Shown here: positions 1 to 12,518 of the stretch, piece by piece | Layout of the letters: the number at the start of each line of letters is the position of its first letter | Position numbering within the stretch: position 1 is the stretch's first letter | Source: Cryptomeria japonica | Lineage: Eukaryota; Streptophyta; Pinopsida; Cupressales; Cupressaceae | Length of the DNA stretch: 64,000 bases | NCBI RefSeq assembly: GCF_030272615.1 | Contig: NC_081406.1 | Location: 463,102,072 to 463,166,071 of the forward strand | Direction of reading: 5' to 3' | The notes under the pieces: generated by a model | The model's input: only the letters and a program-made list of their open reading frames with translations | Database searches by the model: none | What the model was told of the DNA's origin: nothing | Translations under genes and position numbers: made by a program

Positions 1-549
1 ATATAGCTACAATAAATCCAATTGGCAATCAGTGTTTAACAACTTCGAATGCAAAAGATGTGCAATGTGGAGGATTATATGCAATAGAGTCAAAGATACA
101 TGCATAGTATCCACCTTCTTCTTAAGTTGATTAAACTACTTGACTAGTTTATAAAAGGATCACTAAAAGTTCAACTAGTAGTGATATAAGAAGCATTGGT
201 AGAATAGAGGATGTCTAAAGAGAGCGTGAGGTAAGAAAGAATGGAATGGTAGTGGAAAGAAAAATCACACCATAAATATATAGTTGTCATAAGATGATAA
301 TAAATAATGATACGAGAAATAGTAGAAATACTTTATGAATATGAATAAACAAAATCCAACTTTAAATTAAAAATATAGCTTAAAAATAAATTATGACAAT
401 TTAATAACATTACAAATCATGCGCATAATACACAATAATTATTTCACCCTTCCTATATACCATTAAATCTAAACCTTTCTCAACTCCATATAAACTTAGA
501 TATCATTTTATTCCTCAACTACATTTGATAAAATTATTTATCCTTAATG
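1..549. other. AT-rich DNA, no gene seen
   Basis: No coding frame, RNA gene or terminal repeat was recognised here. The sequence is AT-rich with short A and T runs. It lies downstream of the minus-strand PPR pseudogene and could hold its decayed 3' part. Confidence 0.5.
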
Positions 550-1060
550 ATTTTAAAGATGTTTATACCCTATTCTGAAGCCCCCATTTGGTACAGGCAA
601 GGAAGATGCTAGTAAAGGTAGTAGAGTCTGCATTTAGAATTTGGTTGCAAGTTTATACAACCTCTTCAACATATCCATTTTGTTAATATCTTGCAATCAA
701 GAGGCTCAAAACAATTTTTTTTGAGGCATTATGTCAAAGAGTTCAGCTTCCTTATCTATGTTTTCAAGTTTTGCATATCCTATAATTATGACGTTCTGTC
801 AAATAGTTTATGTACCTTGTCTATTCTTACCCTTTTGTGCCAGGTCAGTTGCAGCTACAACATCTGACAAAATTCCTCCATTGTTTAAATGTAATGGATG
901 TTCATACCATGTTCCAAAGCTCTGGTTTTGGCACAGTCTAGGAGGATGCTAGAAAAGGTTTTAGAGTTTGGCCTTACACCTGCGTAATTGTTTGAAAGTG
1001 TGTAACATATTTTTTTCTTATCCTGCAATCATAGTATTCAGTGAGACCACATTTTAGGCC
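550..1060 (-). pseudogene. Pentatricopeptide repeat (PPR) protein pseudogene fragment
   Basis: The minus strand gives a broken but clear series of plant PPR motifs. From high to low coordinates these are NVVSLNTMIAG (about 1021-1053), then NSKTFSSILLDCAKTRALEHGMNIH-type sequence in two short pieces (about 880-975), then IIGYAKLENIDKEAELFD (about 730-790), then QNGYVEE and DSTTFTSIFLACTKWG (about 579-660). Stops and at least two frameshifts separate them. PPR proteins bind organellar RNA in plastids and mitochondria; the spacing here (motif, VVSW-like end, SILxAC helix) is that of the PLS class typical of land plants. The fragment covers only about two to three repeats and has no start codon, targeting peptide or E/DYW tail, so it is a dead fragment. 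Family assignment is firm from motif pattern; its parent gene cannot be named. Confidence 0.8.
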
Positions 1061-3185
1061 AATTGCTTGCTTAGTGTTTTTTTTGTTGAAGAAGAAGTTG
1101 AGGCATGAATCTCAAAAATCATGGCAAATGCATAACACAGATGAGAAAAAAAGTGAAGCACCCATTAAAACTGAGTATGAATGCCACTTATCCCAAACTA
1201 ATTAGAGGATGTGGAAAAGCCAGAGTATTTCCAACTATAACTAATCGCCTTCCCTTATGATCCGATTCTGATGGGTGTCAATGCGCTCAATATCGCTGCT
1301 TCAAATACCTTGCAACCAATGTCTTGTATTATGCGATCATATGCATTCACCGGACTTTTAAGTGGAAAAAGTTTGGATTTGAAATTAACATGAATTGAAC
1401 AGGAATGGCCGTTGCCCATAGTTACCACATATAAATAGTGTGTGATGTTTAAGACAGGCCTCCAATGCCTTCAATCATTTTTGCTAATTTTAACCAAAAG
1501 AAATTGGCAGGGGTAAAATTTCTCCCTTCATAGGGCATTATATTTTGAAGAAAATGGATTGTGATGGTGCAGGTGAAGGGTGGTGCAACTACTGTTAATA
1601 TTATTGTCAATCCTTTGAGAAACTAGGGCCTCAAAATGTCTGATCAAGTCATTGATATGTTTTGGACACCTTTTACGTTCCACTCTCTTAACCTTATGCT
1701 GCCGAAAACATACTTAAATTAATTGAATTAAACATGATGTGTACAATGAGGTTGATAACATTCAAATGTTCATCATCAAGCACTATATATCTCACAGGGC
1801 GTATATAGAACATTCTTAACATTGGAGTTGTTGAAAGTAAGTGAATCACTTAGATTTATTATATATTTAAAATTTTAATATTTATAATTTATGTTTCATT
1901 TTACTGATTTTTAAAAAAAATTACTTTTATGTTTTCTTATTTCAGAATTTAAGAATCTTTATTTTTTAGTTTATTAATTTTGATTTCCATTGAATAGGTT
2001 GCCAAGGCTTATTTTTCCTCCAACATAATGACCGTCAAATGATTTATGAAGGTTGAAGAGACATTATTTAAAATGGTTATAGCTAAAATAGGTCCATATC
2101 GAGGTAATCTATCACTACAAGTAGATGATACTCGGTGCCCAAATATTTCCTTAGTTTCACCTAACTCATATTGAGTATGATTTGTTAAGAAGACATGGAT
2201 TGGCCTTGTTTGCTAGATATATTTGATTGCACCAACTCAATGATTGAGAAAAAAGCCATCAAAAGTGCAAAATAGAAGAATCTTGAAGATGTCAACCAAG
2301 GGTACAAGATAGTGCTTCATAGACCCTATTGACTTGACATGTGGGATATAATTGGACTTGAATTGATGGATTTTGTACACTTCAATGACTATTGTATTGA
2401 TGTGCTCCATAACAAGTTCAAGGTTGATGCTCATTGGTGGTGGCACTTCCATGTCCAAACAGTCAACACCTATAAGCTTTTGAGATCAAAATTTTATTGC
2501 AAGTTCATTCTATGATATTTTTGTTTACAACTTGAGAATTTAAAATTTTGAATTTACAACTCCAATTCTCTAATTTAGATTTAATAAATAGCTAGTTCAT
2601 TTGCATCAAAGAGGAGTTGGAGCACATGCTCATTCAACCACTTAGTAAAGTGTAACAGAGTGTACTTACAAATGGTAAAGGACTTAGTGTATCTGCATTC
2701 CAACTTGTGTCTATTGTCACACAAAGTAACTAAAAGGAAGGGGACAAAGAAGTGGGATATGAGGCAAGGCATATCACCTTGGATGCTACCTTTTAACACC
2801 TTGTTGCATTTATCATCTAGTGAGCATAAGAGTGATACTATGAGTGCAAGTGCTAGCACCAATGGTTGTGGTTATTCTAATTGTAGGCGATAAAAATCGA
2901 TATCACCTCCAATTCTCCATTTTTAACCTAATCACGCGTATAATCTTCATTATTCGCACAAACCTATCCTATTGCCCTCTTTACATTTCCTATCCAAATA
3001 ATTTCATTTCCTTCCCATTTTAGGTTTGTGGTTTCATTTTACCCTTAAATTCAACCCCCTTGTGTTAGATCTTTCCCTTGTCGCTTTTGCAATGTCATTT
3101 TGCTTAATTTTGTCCCGATTAGGGTTTTTTGCTCCTCATTCGGCTAGTGCTAACTTTAAGAAACCCCCTCTCAAAAAAATGTATA
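1061..3185. other. Unassigned AT-rich DNA, no recognisable gene
   Basis: Two minus-strand open stretches (2237-2458 and 2581-2862) are shorter than 100 codons, have no recognisable motif and are probably chance frames or old pseudogene debris. No LTR boundary, tRNA-like sequence or terminal inverted repeat was found. Confidence 0.4.
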
Positions 3186-3189
3186 ACAT

Positions 3190-3965
3190 CTTGACGAATA
3201 TTTAATTTTATTTCTAGAAAATAATATTTTTATTGGCGAATCTTTTCTATTTTTAAAGAAAATAATTAATTTTACTCGCAATTTTTTTTTATATCAAATT
3301 TTATTAGTAGAAAATATTGGTGAATCTTATAAAATAATAAGAGTATGCATTGATTAATATTGCAAATCTTTTGATTTAAAAAAATATTTTTTTATAGAAA
3401 AGTAAAGGCCTGAAGGTGGAAATCATTAATGAGTTTAAGGGGTAGAGTCTACTTTATTTAGTTTCTACCATTAATTTAAAATAATCTAATAGCCCTCTTT
3501 GCATTTTGTGAGATAAAATGTACCAACAATTTGTAATACTCATGGGGCAAAAAATTCTTTTTAGACCATTGATTTTCATTGAAGTCAACAATTCAAAAAT
3601 AATTTCAATACCAACAAGCATTACAACTTGTAAGTACAATTTACCTCATGGAATACAATGAAGGTCATTATATTATATTTTAAATCAATTGTGGCAACTA
3701 AAGATTGTTGATATAATCCTAAAGTAACTAATAATTATGATATATTATTGGCGAATTAATTTAGATTTCTACAACAAATTATAAAATATTGGCGAATCTG
3801 ATCCAATCATGTATTGAATATTTTGGCGAATCTTTGAGTTATATTTTATTTTCTTTGGCGATTTAAATAATGCTAAAATAAAAATTTGTAAAAATGTGGT
3901 GAATCGGGTCTCCTTAAAAGTAAAACTTATTAGCCAAATTTTGATTTCCAAATTTAAAAAAATAG
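3190..3965. repeat. Cluster of TTGGCGAATC-like short motifs
   Basis: The decamer TTGGCGAATC or a one- to two-base variant occurs at about 3233, 3317, 3748, 3789, 3823, 3855 and 3897, always in the same orientation. The DNA between is very AT-rich, so the GC-containing decamer stands out. Spacing is irregular (31 to about 430 bases), which fits a decayed tandem array or a repeated part of an LTR or non-coding leader. No function is inferred. Confidence 0.55.
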
Positions 3966-5027
3966 CCAATTAGCTAGTATTAGCCACTAAAAAAATCATT
4001 CTTGATTCAGTCCTCCCATTCAGCCTTTTCCATTTCATGTCCAGATCCTTCCATTTTCTTCCTATTTCAAGTTTGACATTTAATTTATCCTCAACTTGTC
4101 CCCTTTGTGAAAGATCATTACCCTCTCAATCTAGTGATGTTAATTTTTGACCTATACTGCCTCTAGCTTTCCATTTTCAGTCATGTTGGCTTCATTTCTT
4201 CCCTATTATTGTTTTGAGGTTCCATTTTGACCTCTTCTTTAACCCCATGACCCGCTTTGACCCAATTTACCTATTATTGCTTGGTTTTATCCAATATGAC
4301 CTAATTTTTCAATCTTTGCTCAAATCTTTCCATTTTTTGTCTAAAACTTCCCAATTCTTTCCAAATTCACCTATTTTGACCAAAATTGACTTAATTTTAC
4401 CTAATTAAGGTCTTTGAGCATCAAGTTGACTAATTGCCCTTTTAGGTTTAATTAATTCTTTAATTAATTAAGCCTCTTCTTACTAATTCTTCTTCTTTAA
4501 ATCTTTCATCATTTAATCAAACATTTCCCTTTTTAATAATAACTAAATAATATTAAATAATTTAATTAATTTTGATTCATCACCTTTATTAAATGATTTT
4601 AATTATTTAATTAAAAAAATTCATTTCTAATGCCTTATAGTTGAATAATTTATTTGAATTATTCAATTAGCTAAGTATGTCATCAAAATTAAATAAATAT
4701 CTTTATTTATTTAATTTTCCAATTATATTCTCATATGAGGATAATATCTTCTTTTTTAATTATTACTTGCAGAATATCTTCCTAATTTTTTAAAATGGTG
4801 ATATCATCTTGGATATTTATGAGATTTCTCTTTGATTTTTGAAAATTGTGTTTTTTGGAAATATGCTATTATATCTTTTTTTTTTTTTTTTTTCAAAAAT
4901 GAGGTATGTGTTGGGACTTCAAAATATTGGTCAAATTTTGAAGACCCAGGTTCAAAATTTTGTTAAATGCATTCATAATTGCCTTGTACAAACAAGCCTG
5001 AGTAGCTCAGTTTGTGAGCTCATATTT
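3966..5027. other. AT-rich DNA, no gene
   Basis: T-rich then (AATTAATT)-rich sequence, with many short AATTAA palindromes around 4440-4740. It resembles the AT-rich LTR sequence at 22.9-23.2 kb in composition, but I could not align the two. No coding frame is supported. Confidence 0.4.
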
Positions 5028-5173
5028 TTGCACCAGTGAAATGTCATGTAAAATACTCTTGAGAGATTGTTATACACCTTGAAAAGATGCCATTATTCCA
5101 TTTTCATCTTTCTTGCACCAGTGAAATGTCATGTAAAATACTCTTGAGAGATTGTTATACACCTTGAAAAGAT
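5028..5173. repeat. Exact 61-bp direct repeat
   Basis: Bases 5028-5088 and 5113-5173 are identical over 61 bp by eye and are separated by 24 bp. Perfect identity in a region where other repeats are strongly diverged points to a recent local duplication. Copy 1 is preceded by TTT and copy 2 by TTC, so the duplicated unit ends at the TTGCACCAG start. Confidence 0.9.
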
Positions 5174-8100
5174 TGTTACCCACGTGACAAGCAAGGTAGT
5201 TGAGATGGTCATGTAGGGTAAGTTTGGGGCAAATACTGAGTGACTTAATATACTGCACAAGGTAAGGTTTGGATGGAGGGGCAAACCTCTCTGTGCTATC
5301 CCGCAACCCACAATAGAGTATCTCAAGCACCATGTGGGCTAAGTGGGTATGCAGAGCAATGGCAGTGATCTTCTTATCTCACGTGGTAGAAGAGGCGGCC
5401 CAAGACACCATGCGGGATAAGCTTGACAGAAACTAAGAAACAAACGCAAGTCAAAGAAATGAAAACGTGATAGAACAAGATTAGGGCAACATAATTTGAA
5501 GGTGAAGTTTAGAGTTGTGTGGAGGATCCCCTTTAGCAGAGAACTTAGCGGAGATCCTTCCCCCGCGCCATAATCTCATAAAATGGAAATCATTATCTGC
5601 TCAGTGGGTGGAGGATGATTATCAAATATCAATTTGGAGCTATGTGAATGGCCTCCATGCCCAGTGATTCTTCGAATCAACGCCATCACAGAGACCAACT
5701 GCAAATCCAGACCTTTCAAAATGCAGGTTGTGAGTTTTTCACCTCCATGCATCGTGTCTTTTATGGATTGTAATTGGAATTTATGAGAAGATAGGTGCGC
5801 AGTTTAAAGACTCAAACAATCTGTATGGTCCTATGCATTATTTTCTGTGTATGGAGGTATGGGCAACACTCAAGATTGTACTCAGAGCAAATAAGAAAGC
5901 AACTCATATGTGTTGAGAATTCATAGATGGTAAATAGCTAAAGATTTTGCCTCTTATTAATGAAGCATGTTGCCAGGGTTTGGATCCATGAGAAATCTTT
6001 GCATTTTGCATGCTCTTATTTGTTTTATTTCCCCGGTCCCAGACACCTAGTAGCTCGGCTATGTTGAAAATATGGGAGATAATTGGGATCCCCAATCTAA
6101 ATGAGCACATGGCTACTTGAGATTGGTTCACAGGTTATGAATTTAGCAATAATGAAATATGGGAGGCGATCATGTCGTTTGGGTATGGTTAATATTTGCA
6201 TGATCATTGTTTGATGTAAGCGCGAAAAGGTTCGAAGGTAAGAGAGAGGCATTTTAGAAAGATGGGCAACGTGATATTACACATTCCCAGTAGTCTCCAA
6301 ATCAAATATGAATTATTCACATATGCAGATGAGTGCATTGCTATTGTGAATACCTTTTATTGTTTGCAGGTTATTATCATAGTAGGACTTGTTCTTGCTG
6401 TGATAAGCTGTCCAAATGTTTTTTTGGACAATTTGCAAAGGAAAAATTGACCACAAAGGTTTGTTAAGGTGAAGTCGTGAGCTCCTGCCTAGCTTTGAAA
6501 GGTGTCTGATCATTATACCTAAGGTTTTCAAACATTGTGCCCCATGATATTTCCAAAAGATGGGAAAGTGCCCGATATAAAACAAATGAAGGCTAACATG
6601 AAAGGGCATGAGAAAATTTCAAGGGAGGATGTCGTATATTGGAGTCTGGCAAATAACGGGTGAATTTCATGTAGAAATAGAATTAGAATCAATAATGTGT
6701 ATATATATAAAATGCATCTATGAGCATGAGACGGAAAACGTAGGCCCTTCAGCAGTCGGTCTCATTGTCTCAATTGGCATTCACCTTGAAGAAGGGGAAA
6801 CACAAAAAATTTGGGGGCTTATTGTTTCATGTAGAATGCTTCCAAGCATCGAATTTTGGCAAAGGGGCATTCATGTCGATGTTGTCATCATCAAATAAGA
6901 CACATGTTGCAAGGGGTGACATTGGCAGGAATAGTAAAAGTGCTCTTTTATATTTCCACTATATGCAACAATTTGAATTCTTTTTCAAAAAATTTAGGCT
7001 CAGATATAATGTACAATAAATAGCCTACAGATGAGAAATATGGAAACAATAATGGCACATGATGCTCCAACGTAGATTATGTATGCAGAACAAGGTCATT
7101 GCTAACATTTTGGAGAAGTACAAAATTATATTTTGGGGATATTATTTCATACGTGGATGATTATTTTGAGAAGATGAGACTACCTTAGTTTTCCATAAAA
7201 AATAAATATTGTTTTACCCTAAATGCACAACAAGTGGAACTATATGAGATGACAAATTGACAAAATGTGTTACAATAGGGCAGAGTATTACATAGATGGC
7301 AGTTGTTGAATGTCTTGGGTGTTATGAACAGGTAGAGGAAAGCATTTTCACCAATGGGGGCGAAATACTATCTTTGTATCTTTCGTTGTTTGTGTATGAG
7401 AATAATATTTCAATGGTGGTGAGATTTGTTTCACAGGGAGAAGTATTCAATTACCATGTGGTAACTATGGGAAGTGCTCCACTGAAAGAGGAAATGAGCA
7501 TGATAGTAAATGCTTTTCATCATAGGGGAAATGTCTTCAAAGGTTTACTTAAGGGTAAAATGCTTTCACCAAGGGAGAAATGACTTTCCACTTAATGGTG
7601 CAATTGTAAGTGAAAGTGTGTTGTGTATTTTGAGGGAAAGTTTTATTATTATTTATAAAGCATAAAAAGTATATAGAAGCATATATTTGAGATATAAAGG
7701 GAAATTGGCTATGACTGGGTGCATGAGGGATTATTTTGAAGAACTATGATTCATAGTGAAGAAGTTTGTTCTACCAAGGGGGCCAATTCATTTTGTGTGA
7801 AATGGTTATTTTTCACTTAGGTTTTAAATCATTGCACATTGGGGTATTTTTATTAAACTGCGATTTTATTTCCAAAAGGGGTCACATGTGAGAAATTATT
7901 GAGAATCTTTAGCCAAAGATGGACTTTTGCCATTTCCAATCCAAAGGGAAAGTGAACTGAGCCAAAGAGGATAACATGCTATTAATGGAAGGTTTAGGAC
8001 AAAGTGTAGATTTTGAAATTAAAAAAGCTACCTAAGTGATATATTTTTTAAATTTTCAAGGAAATCTATAGCAATCTCAAGGAGAAGGTGCAGGACAACC

Positions 8101-9163
8101 AAGGGGAAAAGTGTAGAATTTTGAATATGCAAAATTCAATAGGAAGAAGTGTAGATTTTGAAGCAGGAATTTTAAATTCCTGAAAATGTATGAGCTAAGA
8201 GGATGCATCCTAGGGTTTCTATAGGGTTTTATTGTGCGTCTCATTTCTCTTTCTTTTCTCATGCTCGGTTTTTAGAGTAGTTTTAGCTAGTAACAAGTTT
8301 AGGAGTTAGAGGCTCTAGAATTTGTGCTCTGAAGTGAGCAATGTAATGCATTGTGTAGGGCTAAATGATAGTTAGAGTTTTGTTTTTAGTTTTTATATGC
8401 TTTATGTCATGAATAGTTGCAATCATAGATGCAATTAATGAATATTGGTTTCTTTACTATTGTCTCCAACATGTATTGGATTTATTTATGAAATAGATAA
8501 TCAAGGATTGTTTGGTTTGTCCCAGCAAGTCTAGTGTTCATTCTATTTTTACTTCTCTTTAAGGAAGAGATTAAAATGCTTGAGTAGGATGTTGCGTAAT
8601 GTCTTTTACATGCAAGATCATTAAGTATTATTGCAAGAAAAACTAAGCTAATGGGTGTTGATGTAAGGCATTAATACTTAGATTTTACTAATTACAATTC
8701 AAACAATTTGGGTGTAAGGTTGCATATTGAGAGTAGACTCTTCTTCCCACTAGATGAAGGCACTGGTTATGTGTTTATTTTTAGATTTTCATAATCATTT
8801 TATCTCCAAGTATCTTTTATTTTCAGTTCATAGGAGTAGGTGTAGAGTAGAAAACTTATCCCAACTGTTTAGTGGTAGTTGACAAGCTAGGATTGTAGCC
8901 AAATCTCAGTTTCATGCACTTTCCTTGGCATATACACATTGGGATATCTACTAAAATCAGTGATGCCTTAAGTGTTGGCAGCTATAAGTTATTTTGGCAT
9001 TACTTAGGTCTACCTTCCTTAGTCTTGTAGATCCAAAAGTGTTGGAGATTTCAATTTTGTGACTGAATCTCGTTCATTGGCCAAATCCATCCTTAAAACT
9101 ATGGATTGGAAAGTGGATAAATCTCTAGGGTTTGGGGATCTGTTGATTTGGGAACCAAAAAAC
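5174..9163. other. Unassigned DNA, possibly an old long LTR
   Basis: No coding region is supported. From about 7.3 to 8.0 kb a loose motif resembling TTTCACCAAGGGAAA recurs (about 7350, 7440, 7565 and 7910), making some short frames look open. The stretch ends at a primer-binding-site-like sequence at 9164. In Ty3/gypsy Tat/Ogre elements the 5' LTR ends just before that site, so part of this interval may be a long decayed LTR. I could not find its 5' boundary. Confidence 0.35.
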
Positions 9164-9181
9164 TGGCGACTCTGTTGGGGA
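9164..9181 (+). other. Tat/Ogre-type primer-binding-site-like sequence
   Basis: TGGCGACTCTGTTGGGGA closely resembles the tRNA primer-binding site found after the 5' LTR of many plant Tat/Ogre Ty3/gypsy elements. A diverged second copy (TGGTAACTCTACTGGGGA) follows about 108 bp downstream at 9272-9289. The plus orientation agrees with the decayed gag at 10.0-10.5 kb. Confidence 0.5.
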
Positions 9182-10035
9182 TAAGATAATGAAATGTCTT
9201 AAGTCTCCAGTAAAATATTATTAATTTATCATTCTAAAGATTCTAGTGGCCTCCCCATCTAAGATGCAACCAACAGATTGGTAACTCTACTGGGGATCAA
9301 AGTCATAAATCCATATGGGAAGATTCAACAAAGTGAAGAATCTAAACTTTTGTTTTAGATGTTGAGTGGTTTTCAGCTTGGATGGTCTCTTATAGAAGCG
9401 TGTTTGAAGAAGTTTCAGGTACCTTTGCTGAAGAAAAGAAGACATAGAATGAAAGAAGACCTTGAATAACTTTTAGTTGTTGAAAATAACATTCCTCGAC
9501 AAATACGTGGTGACTCTCACATTCAAGAACCTCAAGAACAAATCGAAGAGCTTAGATTTGAAGATCTTTTTAGCCAAAGAAATAAGGCATCAACTGCTGC
9601 AACTTTTCCAAGTATTTTCTTTTGAAGTTTTTGTGAAAACCATAATGTATAAAGTTCTAAAATGAACCCTTATTTGGTGTTACAACACTGGTAAGAAGGG
9701 AAAAATAGTTAGTTTCCAACTTTCATGCTTCTTTGTGCTAAGTTTTCAGTCAATGTTTTATGTTGAAAGATGTGTGTTATGTTGTCATAGGTTCATTTAG
9801 AGAGTCCTTAAGTCCTATTTTCAGTGATTATTGTATCATCTTTTCTTAAGACTTTGTTTGAAAGGAAAAAGTCATGGTAAAACTGCAACTGCAAATTGTT
9901 TTTATGAAGAGTTGTAAAGTCAAGAAATATGTATTGTCCTAGTTTTGATCTAGGCATAATGAATAATCAACAACTTGAGAAAGGTCCATCTAGAACAATG
10001 TTCATCCCTCAGAGATATAGACCTTTAAATTTCAC
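9182..10035. other. Putative retroelement leader, no gene
   Basis: The sequence between the primer-site-like motif and the gag remnant has no sustained frame; a 62-codon open stretch at 9477-9665 has no recognisable motif. It is where the 5' leader of a Tat-type element would be expected. Confidence 0.35.
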
Positions 10036-10530
10036 ACATTCAGGGATACCCAAATCCCTTTCCCATGGAGCTCAAAGATCAAGTACCCTTGTTTCATGCA
10101 AGTGATTCTGAGTTAACAACCAAGCACATACAGTCATTCAATGAGTTTGTTGAATATTTTTAGATTCATGCTGAAGATGTTGTCATGAAGTTGTTTGTGA
10201 GCTCTTTGAGAGATAGTGTGAAGGATTGGTATGAAAGTCTACCCTCACAAAGTATATCTTGATTGCATGATTTCAAAGGCTATTCTTGAGTTGGTTCGAT
10301 GATGAGAATGAATTCTATGGATAACCCTTTGAGTCTCAGAGTGTACCAACATATGAGAATGTAGTGTATGCACAAGAGCAACATGTGTCAAGTGTTGATA
10401 ATGCTTTTCAATATGTGAAAGTCCCTGCTATGCCTATGTATATTCCTCAATATTATGAGAATTTTTGTCAACCTTGAGTCACATATGAATGTAGTCCAAG
10501 TCTTATGAATCCAGTGGCATATGTTAGTGT
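10036..10530 (+). pseudogene. Decayed Ty3/gypsy (Tat/Ogre-like) gag fragment
   Basis: In frames broken by stops and shifts, the plus strand encodes pieces of a plant retrotransposon gag domain. These include HIQSFNEFVEYF (about 10126-10161), VVMKLFVSSLRDSVKDWYESLP (about 10170-10240), then LSWFDDENE (about 10285-10315) and a further open piece to about 10478. The pattern of an alpha-helical segment ending in DWYxSLP, followed by F and a linker, is that of the Retrotrans_gag family. Gag forms the virus-like particle that packages element RNA. At least three stops and one frameshift are visible and no protease or polymerase follows. The assignment rests on motif pattern only. Confidence 0.6.
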
Positions 10531-10881
10531 GTGGATGAATATCAAAAGGTTAGAGGTAAATTAGCACATGCACTATTGTCAAGGTTTTGGAAGGAATTGC
10601 AAAGCATTCTCGTAAGCTTCACACTTGAAGATTCAACGTGGAATGATTTATTCTTGCAAATTTATGAACCTAACGCTATTCATTGTTCAAAGGAGTTGAA
10701 ACTAGTTGGTCTAGATTATATTATTGGATGGATTGACATGATTGAAGGTTTCAAGTCTAAGATTGCACTTAATAATGAACATCAATTTGCTGACAATGAA
10801 AAGATGGAGCAAGAAAGTGATGAGAATATGCAGATTGGTAGTGATGCCCTGTTCATAGTTAAAGAAGAAACACATTGTTAA
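10531..10881 (+). pseudogene. Unrecognised 116-codon open segment after gag remnant
   Basis: This open segment begins right after the gag remnant and encodes a mixed N-terminal half and an acidic C-terminal half (NEKMEQESDEN near residues 88-98). I do not recognise a domain. Its position and acidic tail fit the poorly conserved linker after gag in Tat-type elements, but it could equally be a chance frame. It ends 0.3 kb before a large microsatellite that may have interrupted the element. Confidence 0.3.
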
Positions 10882-11165
10882 CCAGAGATAAATATTATCT
10901 GTGAATAACAGATAGATGAGGAATGCACACCTGAAATGGAATGTCACGATAGCTTAAATATGGATAAATATGAACATCTTGGGGGTCAATTTTTTTTCTT
11001 CCAGAGAGTGACTGCGATTTTAAGAAGGTTGTTGGAGATTCAATCTCCCATATTGAAACAAACATATGTTCATATGAATCCATTAAGTTTTCAGGTTGCA
11101 AGGAAGACATTGAAGCTAAGGAGGACCATACTTTGCAAGAGAATGATGTTGGCGGCCTTGATGAG

Positions 11166-11395
11166 GACAACATATATATACACATACATACATACATACA
11201 TACATACATACATACATACATACATACATGCATGCATCCATACATACATACATACATACATACATACATACACATATATAGACACACACACACACATTTA
11301 TATATACATATACATATATACATACATACATACATACATACATACATACATACATACATACATACATGTATCTATATACACACACACACACATAT
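11166..11395. repeat. (TACA)n microsatellite with CA and TA interruptions
   Basis: About 230 bp of tandem TACA/CATA units, interrupted by TGCATGCATCC (about 11228), a CACACA run (about 11282) and TATATA runs. Both strands look open in several frames only because the repeat lacks stops. It directly abuts the dispersed repeat at 11396. Confidence 0.95.
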
Positions 11396-11987
11396 TTGAA
11401 AGATGTTTATAAAGAAACCTTAATTAAGATAATATTTAATTATTTTAATTTTTAAAATCTAATTTAAATTTAACAAAAACGTTTTTGAAATATAATTATA
11501 TGTAGTTTTGAAAATTGTTTATAAAGCAAACTTCACATAATATAAAAGAAAAAATGACCTTGCCGAATAGATAAGATTAAAATATTTGAAACATACATAT
11601 ATCTAAGTGTATTCTTTATATTCTAACACTATGTTGCTTCATATTCCAAATAGGTTATATGGATTGTGTTAATTTAAACATAGGCTATAAAATAAAGCAC
11701 AATAAAATAATGGTTTGAAATTATGAGCGAATACAACAACACACTACTAATTCTACCTAATCCTAACTCTAAATGTATATTCTAACACTATTGGTAGGAA
11801 CTTGACGCATTAAGTCCCTTTTTACTGTAATGTCATTTAGATGATGCTTCATACATTTCATCTCTTGAATTAAAATAGTTAGAAAAAGTTCAAATTTTTT
11901 TATTTATGTAAATTTGGAAATTCTTTTCTTTATGAAAATGTAAATTATTTTGTCTATGTTTTATTTATGAAACAAGGGATACAATGC
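11396..11987. repeat. Dispersed repeat, copy 1 (microsatellite-linked)
   Basis: About 590 bp that aligns by eye along its whole length with 18671-19272. Both copies start at TGAAAGATGTTTA after a TACA/TATG microsatellite and end near AATGCATCA. Identity is roughly 90 percent. There is no coding frame and no terminal inverted repeat that I can see. If the element reads on the minus strand, the microsatellite would be its 3' tail, as in some non-LTR retroposons. Confidence 0.8.
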
Positions 11988-12043
11988 ATCAAGTTCTTGT
12001 CAATAGTGTTGAGAGAGATGGGGGTGGGGTAGTCAAAGGATGT

Positions 12044-12518
<475 letters not shown>

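Noticed and set aside
2237-2862. Two minus-strand frames of 73 and 93 codons
   Set aside because: No motif, no linkage between them, and lengths are within chance expectation for this composition.
5070-5333. 87-codon minus-strand frame overlapping the 61-bp duplication
   Set aside because: Part of it is simply the duplicated segment and the rest has no recognisable similarity; no start context or continuation.
7296-7583. 95-codon plus-strand open frame
   Set aside because: It overlaps a degenerate repeated motif, has no recognisable domain and lies in likely old LTR sequence.
10895-11412. Long open frames over the TACA array on both strands (about 150 codons)
   Set aside because: They translate as simple TYIH or MYVC repeats because the tetranucleotide contains no stop; they are microsatellite artefacts.
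11396-11987. The dispersed repeat as a MITE
   Set aside because: No terminal inverted repeat or convincing short target-site duplication could be found at either copy.
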